A stretch of DNA of 64,000 nt from Legionella_C dresdenensis (GTDB taxonomy: Bacteria; Pseudomonadota; Gammaproteobacteria; Legionellales; Legionellaceae). Below the pieces are notes generated by a model, which had not been told where the DNA came from, did not search any database, and saw nothing but the letters and a program-made list of their open reading frames with translations. The translations under genes and the position numbers were made by a program. Below, in pieces: positions 1 to 8,306 of the stretch. The stretch lies in contig NZ_JBHSAB010000004.1 of the NCBI RefSeq assembly GCF_042649825.1, positions 186,001 to 250,000 of the forward strand, in the 5' to 3' direction. Each line of letters begins with the position of its first letter. The first letter of the stretch is position 1.

Positions 1-543
1 AAAAGAGGCGATTGCTATGGTCGAAAACGGTGCCCTCTTATCTGCCGGAAACTTAATATTAATTTCAGGCAATGGGCCTGTATTGTATTTGTGATGTATA
101 AATTGATTCAGGGTATTTCTATCAAAAATCTGTTGCAGAAAATCAGCCAGGCAACCTTTATTCGATAGGCGTAATTTTCTCAGATCTTTATCAATTTTAC
201 GGCTTAAGCTGGTACGGAATTCATCAATATTGCCACCTGGAGAACGTTTTAAAAAGTGTTTATGGCATAGTTCCAGGTAATCCCGGATCTGAATTTGCAG
301 CATTTGGCAGCTTTCAATAATTTTTTCTGCCAATTGCTGCTGTTGTTTCTGGACGGCTTGATAAGAAAGAATTAATACCGGAAAAAAAATAAGCAAAAAA
401 GCACTAATTGCCGAATAGCCAAAAATCAGGGATAAAACGCCCCCCGATGCGAGACCCATCGTTGCCGAAATAATTCCGAACGCTGACCAGGCAACACCGC
501 CTCCCGAGCCAACGGCATCTAACAGAGGTTTAAAAAACGCCAT
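1..543 (-). CDS. Unknown membrane protein, C-terminus cut by window edge
   Basis: The frame is open from an ATG at 543 to the left edge (181 codons, no stop), so the C-terminus is missing. The first ~60 residues are hydrophobic and Gly/Ala-rich, with about two membrane segments (residues ~15-36 and ~40-62). A Gln/Lys-rich helical stretch follows, then a soluble part rich in Lys and Leu. Upstream on its strand the sequence reads CGAGGAGTTAAC before the ATG, a good ribosome binding site. I do not recognise the family. A short hydrophobic hairpin followed by a helical soluble domain resembles the other unknown proteins in this window, but no function can be given. Confidence 0.75.
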   Translation of the reverse strand, partial: MAFFKPLLDAVGSGGGVAWSAFGIISATMGLASGGVLSLIFGYSAISAFLLIFFPVLILSYQAVQKQQQQLAEKIIESCQMLQIQIRDYLELCHKHFLKRSPGGNIDEFRTSLSRKIDKDLRKLRLSNKGCLADFLQQIFDRNTLNQFIHHKYNTGPLPEINIKFPADKRAPFSTIAIASF

Positions 544-660
544 GTTAACTCCTCGCAAATTGATTCATTATAAGTAATGGTGTTCAAAAATGCGAGACGA
601 TGTTTAATTCCCTGTCGTTTAGAGGGAGATGCTATCCAGTTAACAATACCTTATTACCGA

Positions 661-816
661 TTAATTGTAACCCCGAAAAAAGTGTTTTTCTTCTTCGCTT
701 GATTTGGTTTTTTGCTCAATTACCGGTTGTTTATAAGTTTGATAACGGTTTTCCTGTTTTTTACTTTGCACCTGTTCCTTTTGGTCTTTATCCTTTTTCA
801 TTGTCACTGAAGTCAT
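661..816 (-). CDS. Small Lys/Gln/Glu-rich protein, 51 aa
   Basis: A 51-codon frame starts with ATG at 816, preceded by an excellent ribosome binding site (AGGAGCAATC just before the ATG), and ends with TAA at 661-663. The product starts MTSVTMKKDKDQKEQVQ, is very hydrophilic, has no hydrophobic segment, and is probably disordered or helical. It is co-directional with the membrane gene at 1-543 and could share its transcript. I know of no family. The strong ribosome binding site and the lack of a better explanation for this ~340-base gap argue for a real gene, but so short an open frame could arise by chance. Confidence 0.5.
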   Translation of the reverse strand: MTSVTMKKDKDQKEQVQSKKQENRYQTYKQPVIEQKTKSSEEEKHFFRGYN

Positions 817-887
817 GATTGCTCCTGTAAGTTATTTATCTGTATTATTAAGTATAGACAAAAATCAGAAACACGCAGGATTGAAGC

Positions 888-1451
888 ATGTTTGATTCAA
901 AGTTCCGTGACACATTACTGCAGACAGTAAAGAAGAATGAAAAGGCCGCTTCCAAAACATTTCTGGACGATTTTCTTAATATTTTTTCAGATAAACAATT
1001 GATCTGTAATACATATAGAGACGATGGAGAAGTAACTGTCAAGGAAGAAATTCCTATGGATGAATTTAACAATAAATTTAAAAGCAGTGCGCTTACTATA
1101 TGTGGTCGTCTGCAGGGCGACTATTTTTCACGGTATGCCTTTGCACGGTTGATAGTAGTTCTTGCATTAGTCCATATCCAGGAATATGGAGAATGGCCTA
1201 CCAAATTTTATCAGGATATTTGTACCGCCTTTGGCGAGCAGCTAAATCTGAAAAATAAGCTTGCCCAATATCAGCGAAAAAGTAATAACGAGGCTGATAT
1301 TGATTGCGCGATAGACATGTTACAGGAATGGGAAGAATCTTTGCTGATTTATATGGGAAAGCGTGCATATACACCGACTTTCTATCCCCCCGCCTCTGGC
1401 AGTGAAGATTCTGATCTTCAAGCGCAATATCGAAATAAACTGTCGCCTTGA
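888..1451 (+). CDS. Unknown soluble protein, 187 aa
   Basis: The reading frame starts MFDSKFRDTLLQTVKKNE and is predicted mostly helical and soluble, with no signal peptide or membrane segment. Trp and Tyr cluster around residues 95-110 (QEYGEWPTKFYQ). The C-terminal ~20 residues are Ser/Pro-rich and probably unstructured. The ribosome binding site is weak (CAGGATTGAAGC before the ATG). It is divergent from the 51-aa gene on its left, and a palindromic repeat follows 55 bases after the stop. I do not recognise the family. It may be an order-specific or effector-like protein. Confidence 0.7.
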   Translation: MFDSKFRDTLLQTVKKNEKAASKTFLDDFLNIFSDKQLICNTYRDDGEVTVKEEIPMDEFNNKFKSSALTICGRLQGDYFSRYAFARLIVVLALVHIQEYGEWPTKFYQDICTAFGEQLNLKNKLAQYQRKSNNEADIDCAIDMLQEWEESLLIYMGKRAYTPTFYPPASGSEDSDLQAQYRNKLSP

Positions 1452-1506
1452 TACACGCAGGAGTCGGGGCATAGCTGGACTGCCACTGCTATTAAGTAAG
1501 AAATTT

Positions 1507-1592
1507 GTCATCCCCGCGAAGGCGGGGATCCAGCTCTCAAACAAGGTAAGGAGCCAACATGAGAAATGGATTCCCGCCTTCGCGGGAATGAC
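1507..1592. repeat. ~86-bp REPIN/MITE-like element, copy 1
   Basis: Two palindromic ends (GTCATCCCCGCGAAGGCGGGG left, CCCGCCTTCGCGGGAATGAC right) flank a spacer containing TCAAACAAGGTAAGGAGCC. The ends are inverted repeats of each other and each is also a hairpin by itself. The same spacer recurs in copies at 17583, 28132 and 28242. It lies between the 187-aa gene and ubiD. Confidence 0.85.
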
Positions 1593-1713
1593 CGTATCCT
1601 TATAGCAGTGAGCTTGACTGCTATGGCTTTACAGTCCGACCTGTACGGGTTTTATTATGAGAAGTACCTATTCCATGTCATAATAAACACTTTGTTTTAT
1701 ATTTTGAGCCCTG

Positions 1714-3177
1714 ATGAAATACACAGATTTACGGGATTTTATTAGCCAGCTGGAAACGCGTGGTTTATTAAAACGCATTGATTACCCGGTTTCTCCCAAA
1801 TTGGAAATGACAGTTGTCAGCGATCGGGTATTAAAAGCCGGTGGCCCTGCCTTATTATTTTCCAATCCTAAAAATTCAACCATGCCGGTTCTGGCCAATC
1901 TGTTTGGCACTGTCGAACGGGTGGCGCTTGGAATGGGTGAAGAAAATATCCTGGCATTGCGTGAGATAGGCAAATTGCTTGCGGCGCTAAAAGAGCCGGA
2001 ACCGCCAAAAGGATTTAAAGATGCGTTCAGCAAACTGCCGCTGCTAAAACAGGCGCTAAATATGGCGCCGAAATATGTTAGCAACGCGCCTTGTCAGGAA
2101 ATTGTCTGGCAAGGAGATGAGGTCGATTTAACCCGATTACCGATACAGACCTGCTGGCCGGAAGATGCCGCGCCTTTAATTACCTGGGGGCTGGTGACAA
2201 CTAAAGGTCCTGAACAGACTCGGGAGAATATGGGGATTTACCGTCAGCAACTGCTGACGAAAAATAAATTAATCATGCGCTGGTTATCCCATCGCGGCGG
2301 CGCGCTGGACTTTCAAGCCTGGCAGAAAGCATATCCAGGCGAACGGTTTCCTGTAGCGGTTACTCTGGGTGCTGATCCGGCGACAATTCTCGCTGCGGTT
2401 ACTCCCGTACCAGATACCTTGTCGGAATATGCTTTTGCCGGTTTGCTGCGCGGTCAACGCACTCAGCTTGTTCGTTGTATCGGAAATGAGCTCCATGTTC
2501 CGGCAAGCGCAGAGATTATCCTTGAAGGCTACATCGCACCTGATGAAATGGCAGATGAAGGCCCTTACGGCGATCACACCGGTTATTATAATGAAGTACA
2601 AGCGTTTCCAGTCTTTACCGTCGAGCGAATTACCCATCGTAAAGACCCTATATACCATAGCACCTATACGGGCAGGCCGCCGGATGAGCCAGCTGTGCTA
2701 GGCGTTGCGTTAAACGAAGTCTTTGTTCCATTGTTACAAAAACAGTTTCCTGAAATCGTCGATTTTTATTTGCCGCCGGAAGGGTGCTCCTATCGGCTCG
2801 CAGTGGTTACTATTAAAAAACAGTATCCCGGCCATGCAAAACGGATCATGATGGCAGTCTGGTCTTTTCTGCGTCAATTTATGTATACCAAATTTGTTAT
2901 TGTCTGTGATGACGACATTGATGCCCGTAACTGGCAGGATGTTATCTGGGCAATTACTACCCGTATGGATCCCGCGCGCGATACAGTCATGATAGACAAT
3001 ACTCCGATTGATTATCTTGATTTTGCGTCGCCCATATCTGGCCTGGGTTCAAAAATGGGTATGGATGCTACCAGCAAATGGGCCGGTGAAACTCAGCGCG
3101 AGTGGGGCAAGCCCATTGTCATGGCTGAGGAAGTGCTGCAAACTGTAGATAATTATTGGCAGCAGCTGGGATTATGA
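1714..3177 (+). CDS. ubiD: UbiD, 3-octaprenyl-4-hydroxybenzoate decarboxylase
   Basis: Prenylated-FMN-dependent decarboxylase that removes the ring carboxylate of polyprenyl-4-hydroxybenzoate in ubiquinone synthesis. At 487 aa it matches the usual bacterial length. Diagnostic motifs are present: ENMGIYRQQ at residues ~171-179 (cofactor and metal region) and EGPYGDHTGYY at ~282-292, which carries the catalytic Glu region. The cofactor-making partner UbiX is also in this window, at 29872-30441. The stop codon overlaps the start of fre (ATGA), as expected for a co-translated pair; ubiD-fre adjacency is also seen in E. coli. The only nearby ribosome binding signal is GAGCCCTG before the ATG at 1714. 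Confidence 0.97.
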   Translation: MKYTDLRDFISQLETRGLLKRIDYPVSPKLEMTVVSDRVLKAGGPALLFSNPKNSTMPVLANLFGTVERVALGMGEENILALREIGKLLAALKEPEPPKGFKDAFSKLPLLKQALNMAPKYVSNAPCQEIVWQGDEVDLTRLPIQTCWPEDAAPLITWGLVTTKGPEQTRENMGIYRQQLLTKNKLIMRWLSHRGGALDFQAWQKAYPGERFPVAVTLGADPATILAAVTPVPDTLSEYAFAGLLRGQRTQLVRCIGNELHVPASAEIILEGYIAPDEMADEGPYGDHTGYYNEVQAFPVFTVERITHRKDPIYHSTYTGRPPDEPAVLGVALNEVFVPLLQKQFPEIVDFYLPPEGCSYRLAVVTIKKQYPGHAKRIMMAVWSFLRQFMYTKFVIVCDDDIDARNWQDVIWAITTRMDPARDTVMIDNTPIDYLDFASPISGLGSKMGMDATSKWAGETQREWGKPIVMAEEVLQTVDNYWQQLGL

Positions 3178-3875
3178 GCGTGACTAAACAAACCAGAGCA
3201 CAGGTTGATCAGATAATGCCGCTGACTGACAGCATCCTGAGGCTGCATCTGATTCCCGAGCAATATATTGATTATGAGCCAGGCCAATACCTGCAAATTA
3301 CTTCCGCCGGCGAGCGCTTAAGCTACTCAATTGCAAATGCGCCTCTGGGCAGCCATAAGTATGAATTACACATCCGGCATAAAGGCAATCCTTATCAACA
3401 GCCTTTATTTAAAGAAATCCGGGAATCGGGATCTGTGACTATCAGTTTGCCTTATGGTGATTGTCATCTGAACAGACTTGATACCGGGTTACCGATTATT
3501 TTTATTGCCGGCGGCACAGGCTTTGCTCCGATTAAAGCCATGATAGAGCAATTACTGGCGACAGGCGATAAGCGGCAATTTGAACTTTATTGGGGCGCCC
3601 GCAGCCAGAGTGATTTGTATCTGGATGAACAGGTACAGAAATGGCAAACTCATGTCAGTAATTTTAGCTATTTTTCCCAACATTCGGATCGGAACCAGAA
3701 GGATGCTCTGGCTAAGTCGGTACTCAAACAGCATGGCCATGATCTGGCCAATTATCAGATAGTGTTTGCCGGCCCGTTTGATATGGTTTACTCTGTACGC
3801 GACAAACTGCTTGATCATGGGATTGAGCGGTCACGACTTTATTCTGATGCCTTTAGTTTTGAAGCCAGGAGTTGA
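3174..3875 (+). CDS. fre: NAD(P)H-flavin reductase (Fre family)
   Basis: Ferredoxin-reductase-like flavin reductase of 233 aa, matching E. coli Fre in length. The FAD-domain motif RLSYSIANAP (RxxS(I/L)A) lies at ~50, the glycine-rich nucleotide-binding stretch FIAGGTGFAPIKAM at ~110-123, and YWGARSQSDLY (the WGxR motif) at ~141-151. It likely supplies reduced flavin; next to ubiD this fits making reduced FMN for prenyl-FMN, which is an inference. The ATG at 3174 overlaps the ubiD stop. The frame extends upstream to 3156, but homologues start near MSVTKQTRAQV. A small membrane gene follows after 1 base. Confidence 0.93.
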   Translation: MSVTKQTRAQVDQIMPLTDSILRLHLIPEQYIDYEPGQYLQITSAGERLSYSIANAPLGSHKYELHIRHKGNPYQQPLFKEIRESGSVTISLPYGDCHLNRLDTGLPIIFIAGGTGFAPIKAMIEQLLATGDKRQFELYWGARSQSDLYLDEQVQKWQTHVSNFSYFSQHSDRNQKDALAKSVLKQHGHDLANYQIVFAGPFDMVYSVRDKLLDHGIERSRLYSDAFSFEARS

Positions 3876-3876
3876 A

Positions 3877-4071
3877 ATGGAAACGTTATATCAGGTTTTG
3901 GGTGTGGTTGGTGCAGTTTTAATCGTCTGGTTTATGTACCGCAGCGTCAAGAGCCGTCCTGATGTTTTCAGCCGTGAAAATTTTAGCAAAAGTTTTTCGA
4001 CAATGGGGATTTTGGCGGTGATTTTAATCGCTTTTGTCGCTTTTCTGGTGTTTCTGGTCAGAGCAACTTAA
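3877..4071 (+). CDS. Small two-TM membrane protein, 64 aa
   Basis: ATG at 3877 is one base after the fre stop and is preceded by AGGAG, so it is translated as the third gene of the ubiD-fre operon. The 64-aa product has two hydrophobic segments (residues ~5-20 and ~43-61) joined by a basic loop (YRSVKSRPDVFSRENFSKS). The frame is open further upstream inside fre, but the ribosome binding site fixes this start. No family is recognised. Operon position suggests a membrane role beside flavin or ubiquinone metabolism, but this is only guilt by association. Confidence 0.75.
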   Translation: METLYQVLGVVGAVLIVWFMYRSVKSRPDVFSRENFSKSFSTMGILAVILIAFVAFLVFLVRAT

Positions 4072-4075
4072 TATT

Positions 4076-4101
4076 GTCATTCCCGCGAAGGCGGGAATGA
4101 C
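4076..4101. terminator. Perfect REP palindrome between convergent genes
   Basis: GTCATTCCCGCgaagGCGGGAATGAC is a perfect hairpin with an 11-bp stem and a 4-base loop. It is a single half of the ~86-bp repeat family. It sits between the convergent ubiD operon and hspQ and probably acts as a bidirectional terminator or 3' end stabiliser. There is no long T-run. Confidence 0.6.
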
Positions 4102-4108
4102 AGAACCC

Positions 4109-4420
4109 TTAATGTTGTTGTGAGCAGCTATAAAAACGTCCGCCTTCCTCTACCAGGTAATCATCGAGATTAGGGTTGTCGATGACCAGGCCGCTATTGT
4201 CAGGAACCAATTGACATTCTTCAACATAGGTTACTTGGCTGCTCTCATCTACTAGTAATCGATACCATGGATTGCGAGTTGCGAAAGCTCGTTGCATGGC
4301 TTGAGGGTTGTATTTTCCGGAAGCCTGGAATAGGGGATCAATGTCCGCAACGATAGCGCGATAACCTAATTGCATATGCATAACACAGTCACCGATATTA
4401 AATTTTGCAGTCTTGTTCAT
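4109..4420 (-). CDS. hspQ: Heat shock protein HspQ
   Basis: Small HspQ/YccV-like protein, 103 aa (family ~105 aa). In E. coli HspQ is a specificity-enhancing factor for Lon protease and binds hemimethylated DNA. Visible family signatures are FNIGDCVMHMQLGYRAIVADIDP near the N-terminus (given here only as the GDxVxH...GYRAxVxDxDP pattern), NPWYRLLVDE at ~50, and TYVEECQL at ~64. The ATG at 4420 has a strong ribosome binding site (GGGAGG). It is monocistronic, convergent with the ubiD operon and co-directional with tatC. Confidence 0.88.
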   Translation of the reverse strand: MNKTAKFNIGDCVMHMQLGYRAIVADIDPLFQASGKYNPQAMQRAFATRNPWYRLLVDESSQVTYVEECQLVPDNSGLVIDNPNLDDYLVEEGGRFYSCSQQH

Positions 4421-4483
4421 CGCAGCCTCCCAATTCGTTGCTTACACCTTAATTATCGGTTTGCAATGACTTTTCTTGAGCAA

Positions 4484-5194
4484 TTATTGTATTTTTTTGA
4501 CAAAAAAATGTCGCCCGCGAGCTAGTAGAATACCAAACTCATAAAGAAGGCATAATGGAATGGCAAGCATTATCTGCGACATAACATCAGGCGGGGTTAA
4601 CAACATTGCTACGGTAAAGGCGGCAACGATTATATAAGGTCTGATTTTGATCAGTTGGTCAACCGTAACCAGCCTGAATTGAACCAGTGTCTGGACAATA
4701 AGCGGTACCTGGAAACATAAACCGAATAGCAGCAACATACGGGTAATAAAATCAGTTGCATTCGCCATATCCGGCAGCATTTTTACGCCCGCAGGAACTG
4801 CCTGCAGAAAAAAGCGGAACATGAACGGCAAGATAACCCAAAAACAGAATAAAACACCCAGACAAAATAGCCCAAGACTTGTCAAAATAATACCTTGCAT
4901 TAACCGACGTTCACGGCGATAAAGACCGGGAATAACAAACCGCCATACCTGCCACAAAAAAACCGGAGCCGTAGCGAAGAGAGCAATATTAGTAGCGAGT
5001 GCCAACGGCGTAAACACGGGTGAGGTAACTTGCGTCGCAATGAGTTGCTCTCCAACCGGCAATGCGTGCATTAAGGGCGAAACCAGAATGGTGAACAGGG
5101 AATCGGCGTAATAAAAGCAGAGTAAAAATAGAACGCCGAACGTACAGAGTATTTTAATGGCGCGTTGCCGTAATTCGAGTAAATGGCCTAACAT
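4484..5194 (-). CDS. tatC: Twin-arginine translocase subunit TatC
   Basis: Inner-membrane core of the Tat pathway that recognises twin-arginine signal peptides. The start at 5194 gives 236 aa beginning MLGHLLELRQRAIKI, which matches the conserved TatC N-terminus (H-L-x-E-L-R-x-R). Six hydrophobic helices are visible, with the family pattern FWVILPFMFRFF in the middle and the TPPD motif of the last periplasmic loop (LLTPPDVMSQ). A longer in-frame start (TTG at 5236) adds 14 residues but fits the family less well. tatA and tatB are not adjacent, which is unusual for gammaproteobacteria; they must be elsewhere or replaced. It is divergent from rsmA. Confidence 0.92.
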   Translation of the reverse strand: MLGHLLELRQRAIKILCTFGVLFLLCFYYADSLFTILVSPLMHALPVGEQLIATQVTSPVFTPLALATNIALFATAPVFLWQVWRFVIPGLYRRERRLMQGIILTSLGLFCLGVLFCFWVILPFMFRFFLQAVPAGVKMLPDMANATDFITRMLLLFGLCFQVPLIVQTLVQFRLVTVDQLIKIRPYIIVAAFTVAMLLTPPDVMSQIMLAIPLCLLYEFGILLARGRHFFVKKIQ

Positions 5195-5303
5195 AGATAA
5201 TTGAAGCTTTTGGCAGGTTGCGTAAATATACCTCAATTTTTTTGCGGCGTCATTTTATGTACTGCCGCAATAGCAAAAATCGCCTTTTCAAGCTTATTGG
5301 GTA

Positions 5304-5309
5304 TATAAT
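5304..5309 (+). promoter_or_regulatory. Candidate -10 box for rsmA
   Basis: A perfect TATAAT lies 25 bases before the likely rsmA start in the tatC/rsmA divergent gap. I see no good -35 hexamer at the right spacing, so this is tentative. Confidence 0.3.
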
Positions 5310-5333
5310 ACGCCTTTTAGCATGAGGTTTTCC

Positions 5334-6107
5334 GTGAATCATCGAGCCCGCAAGCGTTTTGGCCAGAATTTTTTACAAAGCCAGCCTGTAATTGAAACCA
5401 TACTTGCCGCCCTTAATTTGCAGCACGATGACAAAGTTGTCGAAATCGGTCCCGGACTTGGCGCATTGACCAAGCCTTTATTACGCCGGCTTGATAAGCT
5501 GTCAGCAATTGAAATTGATAAAGATTTGCAGGCCTATTGGCAGTCCTTACCGGAGGCTCAGGAAAAGCTGGACCTGATCGGTGCCGATGCATTGGCCATA
5601 AATTACTCTCAGTGGGGAAATGATTTGCGGATCGTTGGTAATTTGCCTTACAATATCTCAACGCCTTTGTTACTGCATTTACTGTCGTATACTCATATAA
5701 TCCGGGATATGCATTTCATGCTGCAAAAAGAGGTCGTAGAACGTCTGGCAGGTCAGCCGGGTACTCGTGATTATGGACGTTTAAGTGTTATGGTTCAATA
5801 CCATTGCGAAGTTGAGTACCTGTTCGATGTTCCGCCAGAGGCCTTTGAGCCCATGCCGAAGGTTGATTCGGCAATAGTAAGATTGACGCCCTATAGCACA
5901 CCGCCTTTTAAGCGGGTAGCTGTTGATGTGCTGGAAAAACTGGTGGCTACGGCATTTGGAATGCGCCGGAAAACGCTGGCAAATAATTTAAAACCGTTAA
6001 TCAGCGCAGATAAGCTGGAAGCGCTGGGAATTGATCCGGGTTTACGGCCAGAACAAATAACGGTTGCACAATATGTCGATTTGGCTAATCATCAAACCAA
6101 CCAGTAG
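5334..6107 (+). CDS. rsmA: 16S rRNA (A1518/A1519) dimethyltransferase RsmA
   Basis: Dimethylates two adjacent adenines in the 3' hairpin of 16S rRNA during 30S maturation. The N-terminus MNHRARKRFGQNFLQ is diagnostic. SAM-binding motif I (VVEIGPGLGALT) lies at ~36-47 and the adenine-binding NLPYN at ~104. I chose the GTG at 5334 because GAGG lies just upstream and homologues begin at this point; an ATG at 5322 in the same frame would add four residues. Length 257 aa is normal. In many gammaproteobacteria it neighbours apaG and apaH; here apaH follows after one inserted gene and apaG is absent. Confidence 0.96.
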   Translation: MNHRARKRFGQNFLQSQPVIETILAALNLQHDDKVVEIGPGLGALTKPLLRRLDKLSAIEIDKDLQAYWQSLPEAQEKLDLIGADALAINYSQWGNDLRIVGNLPYNISTPLLLHLLSYTHIIRDMHFMLQKEVVERLAGQPGTRDYGRLSVMVQYHCEVEYLFDVPPEAFEPMPKVDSAIVRLTPYSTPPFKRVAVDVLEKLVATAFGMRRKTLANNLKPLISADKLEALGIDPGLRPEQITVAQYVDLANHQTNQ

Positions 6108-6130
6108 TAACAAATTGTGTGGAGATAAAA

Positions 6131-7471
6131 TTGTTTCATCGAATGGGTAAAAAGGGAGTGACCGTACACGCAAAGCCCTTGAAAGATCTCACCAGGATGT
6201 CTACGGCGGAGCATTTGCTGGCCGACGAAAAACGGACTACCCTGATGCAACAGATCCGGGAGGAATGCAAGCTGGAAAACGCCCGTTTTGAAAGTCTGTG
6301 CCAAGTGCTGGTGCATAATCTGGTTAACTATTGTCAACAACTCCCGGACAGTTCTCACAGTTATTATTCAGAACCCTGCGGACTGCTTGATTACGCTCTG
6401 AATCGCACCGAGGCGGCACTGGGTTTATTCAAAAAATTTGTCATTACCGATGAAAGCAATGAATTTTCTGAAGATCAGAAACTCTGGCAATATGCCTTAC
6501 TATCTGCGGCAATTCTGCAGGGAGCAGGCAAATTATTTGTTGATTATACGGTTGAGTTGTATGACAACAACGGCCAGTTCTTAAAGCAGTGGAATCCGTT
6601 ACTGGAAAATATGATCCTGACAGGCAGCCACTACAGTTACAGTTTTCAGAAAGAAGGTGAAATGACATTCAGGCAACGCTTGAATATAGTGTTTGCCAAA
6701 ATGTTAATGCCGGCCAGTGGTTTCTCCTGGATAGCGTCAAAACCGCTCGTATTACAAACCTGGTTAGCTTTGTTAAACGAAGATTATTATTCCGCCGGCA
6801 CTTTAGGGGCAATTCTAATCCGGGCTGATGCCATTGCAATCCAGCGTTATCTGAATCAACTGGCGCTTAAGAAAAATGCTTTTAAAGGAGGCCGCTTTGG
6901 CCGGGCAGGCACATTCACAGGCACTACGCCTGAAGCCGTTCGAGAACTGGAACAGCATATTGGCGTTGAATTTATCCATTGGCTTACCAATGCGCTGGAG
7001 TCTGGCCTGATTATGGTTAACAAGGCGCCTCTGCTGATGGTGCCTGGCGGACTGCTGATGTTGCCTGATATGTTTAAATTATTTGTCAGATCACATCCTG
7101 AATATAAGAACTGGCAGGCTGTGCAAAGCGGATTTTTATCCCTCAGGCTGCATAGCCTGTCAGCCGATGGCGATATCCATTCAAGCTTTGAGCAGAACAA
7201 TAATCAGCGCGTTGTTAAAGGCATTGTGGTACGCCACTATGGTGTTGTGCTGCCTAATCAGGTACAGGTTCATAATATCAATACCGGCCAGACAGAGACT
7301 GCTTCTGCAGTCGAAGTGATTCAGCAGGCGCCCTATAATAACCATTTTACCCGGCAACAACATATGACCCCTGTTCCGTTGCTGGCTATAAATCAGGCAG
7401 GAATCTGGCAGGAACAAGCTGTTTCACAGCCTGCCCCCGCTCAACATAAAGGGGTTACTCACGGTGCCTGA
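6131..7471 (+). CDS. TraI/MobH relaxase-like protein, degenerate
   Basis: The protein of ~446 aa shows the pattern of the N-terminal domain of MobH/TraI_2 relaxases: CGLLDYALNRTEAAL (~residue 82), LWQYALLSAAILQGAGKLF (~120), QWNPLLENM, and RADAIAIQRYL. The second half matches the TraI_2 C-terminal helix-turn-helix-like domain (FIHWLTNALESGLIMVNK then LLMLPDMFKLFV). The HD-type metal ligands expected in the first domain (LLxH and HDxGK) read LLDY and QGAGK, so nuclease activity is doubtful. The best start is TTG at 6131, 6 bases after GGAG; GTG at 6119 and ATG at 6143 are alternatives. It is translationally coupled to apaH (8-base overlap). Its function here is unknown; domestication is an inference. 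Confidence 0.65.
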   Translation: MFHRMGKKGVTVHAKPLKDLTRMSTAEHLLADEKRTTLMQQIREECKLENARFESLCQVLVHNLVNYCQQLPDSSHSYYSEPCGLLDYALNRTEAALGLFKKFVITDESNEFSEDQKLWQYALLSAAILQGAGKLFVDYTVELYDNNGQFLKQWNPLLENMILTGSHYSYSFQKEGEMTFRQRLNIVFAKMLMPASGFSWIASKPLVLQTWLALLNEDYYSAGTLGAILIRADAIAIQRYLNQLALKKNAFKGGRFGRAGTFTGTTPEAVRELEQHIGVEFIHWLTNALESGLIMVNKAPLLMVPGGLLMLPDMFKLFVRSHPEYKNWQAVQSGFLSLRLHSLSADGDIHSSFEQNNNQRVVKGIVVRHYGVVLPNQVQVHNINTGQTETASAVEVIQQAPYNNHFTRQQHMTPVPLLAINQAGIWQEQAVSQPAPAQHKGVTHGA

Positions 7472-8306
7472 TTATGCAATAGGGGATATTCAGGGCTGTT
7501 ATACTCCCTTGCTGAAACTGCTGGATAAAATTGCTTTTAATGATCGGCAAGATCGCCTATGGTTAGTCGGAGATTTGGTAAATCGGGGTCCACAGTCACT
7601 GGAAGTTTTGCGTTTTGTGATGAATTTGCCTGTTCCGGCTCGAATTACCCTGGGTAATCATGATTTGCATCTGTTGCATAAAATTTTCATTAAACAGGGC
7701 GGGCGGAATAATAAAGATGATACCCTGGATGCCATATTGCAAGCCGATGATTGTGAAGAAATAGGCCACTGGCTGCGTAAACAGTCACTGCTCTATCATG
7801 ACAGTGAATTAAATGCGGTCATGGTACATGCAGGTATCGCCCCGGTATGGGATCTCGCCCAGGCAAAAAACTGTGCCCGTGAACTGGAAGCTGTTTTATC
7901 AGGTGAGCAGTATAAGGATTTTCTGGCGAATATGTATGGCAATGAACCAGTGTGTTGGTCAGACGGCTTAACCGGGTATGAGCGCCTGCGTCTGATAACC
8001 AATTTTTTTACCCGCATGCGCTTTTGTGATGCTCAGGGGTGTTTCTCAGCGGGATTTAAAGGCAGCCTGCAGCAGGCGCCTGCAGATCTGATGCCCTGGT
8101 ACGAAGTACCGGAACGCAAGGCGTTATCTGAAGATATTATTTTTGGCCATTGGGCAGCGTTAATGGGGCAATGTCCAGTGCCAAATATTCATGCCATCGA
8201 TACCGGATGTCTATGGGGGGGAAAACTGACTGCATTGCGTCTGCAGGATAAGCGGCGGTTCAGTGTTGACGGCTTAAATCATGGGCTAATCAATGTGCAA
8301 GACTAA
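7464..8306 (+). CDS. apaH: Bis(5'-nucleosyl)-tetraphosphatase, symmetrical (ApaH)
   Basis: Hydrolyses Ap4A to two ADP and can remove Np4 caps from RNA. The metallophosphoesterase motifs are all present: GDIQGC at residues 7-12, GDLVNRGP at ~36-43, GNHD at ~65-68, with later His ligands in MVHAGIAP and GHWAALMG. At 280 aa it has the family length. It starts with GTG inside the end of the TraI-like gene and overlaps the kinase-fold gene by 14 bases, so the three are one operon. rppH, another RNA 5'-end processing enzyme, lies at 41.4 kb. Confidence 0.96.
   Translation: MPDYAIGDIQGCYTPLLKLLDKIAFNDRQDRLWLVGDLVNRGPQSLEVLRFVMNLPVPARITLGNHDLHLLHKIFIKQGGRNNKDDTLDAILQADDCEEIGHWLRKQSLLYHDSELNAVMVHAGIAPVWDLAQAKNCARELEAVLSGEQYKDFLANMYGNEPVCWSDGLTGYERLRLITNFFTRMRFCDAQGCFSAGFKGSLQQAPADLMPWYEVPERKALSEDIIFGHWAALMGQCPVPNIHAIDTGCLWGGKLTALRLQDKRRFSVDGLNHGLINVQD

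Noticed and set aside
600..818. 72-aa plus-strand frame rich in Phe/Leu
   Set aside because: No ribosome binding site; it is antisense to the better supported 51-aa gene with a strong site.
1363..1605. Open frame covering the repeat at 1507
   Set aside because: Encodes the translated REP palindromes (VIPAKAGI, WIPAFAGM), a common annotation artefact.
6131..7471. Evidence for an integrated conjugative element near the relaxase-like gene
   Set aside because: No other transfer genes, integrase or att repeats; the gene is tightly coupled to apaH and flanked by housekeeping genes.
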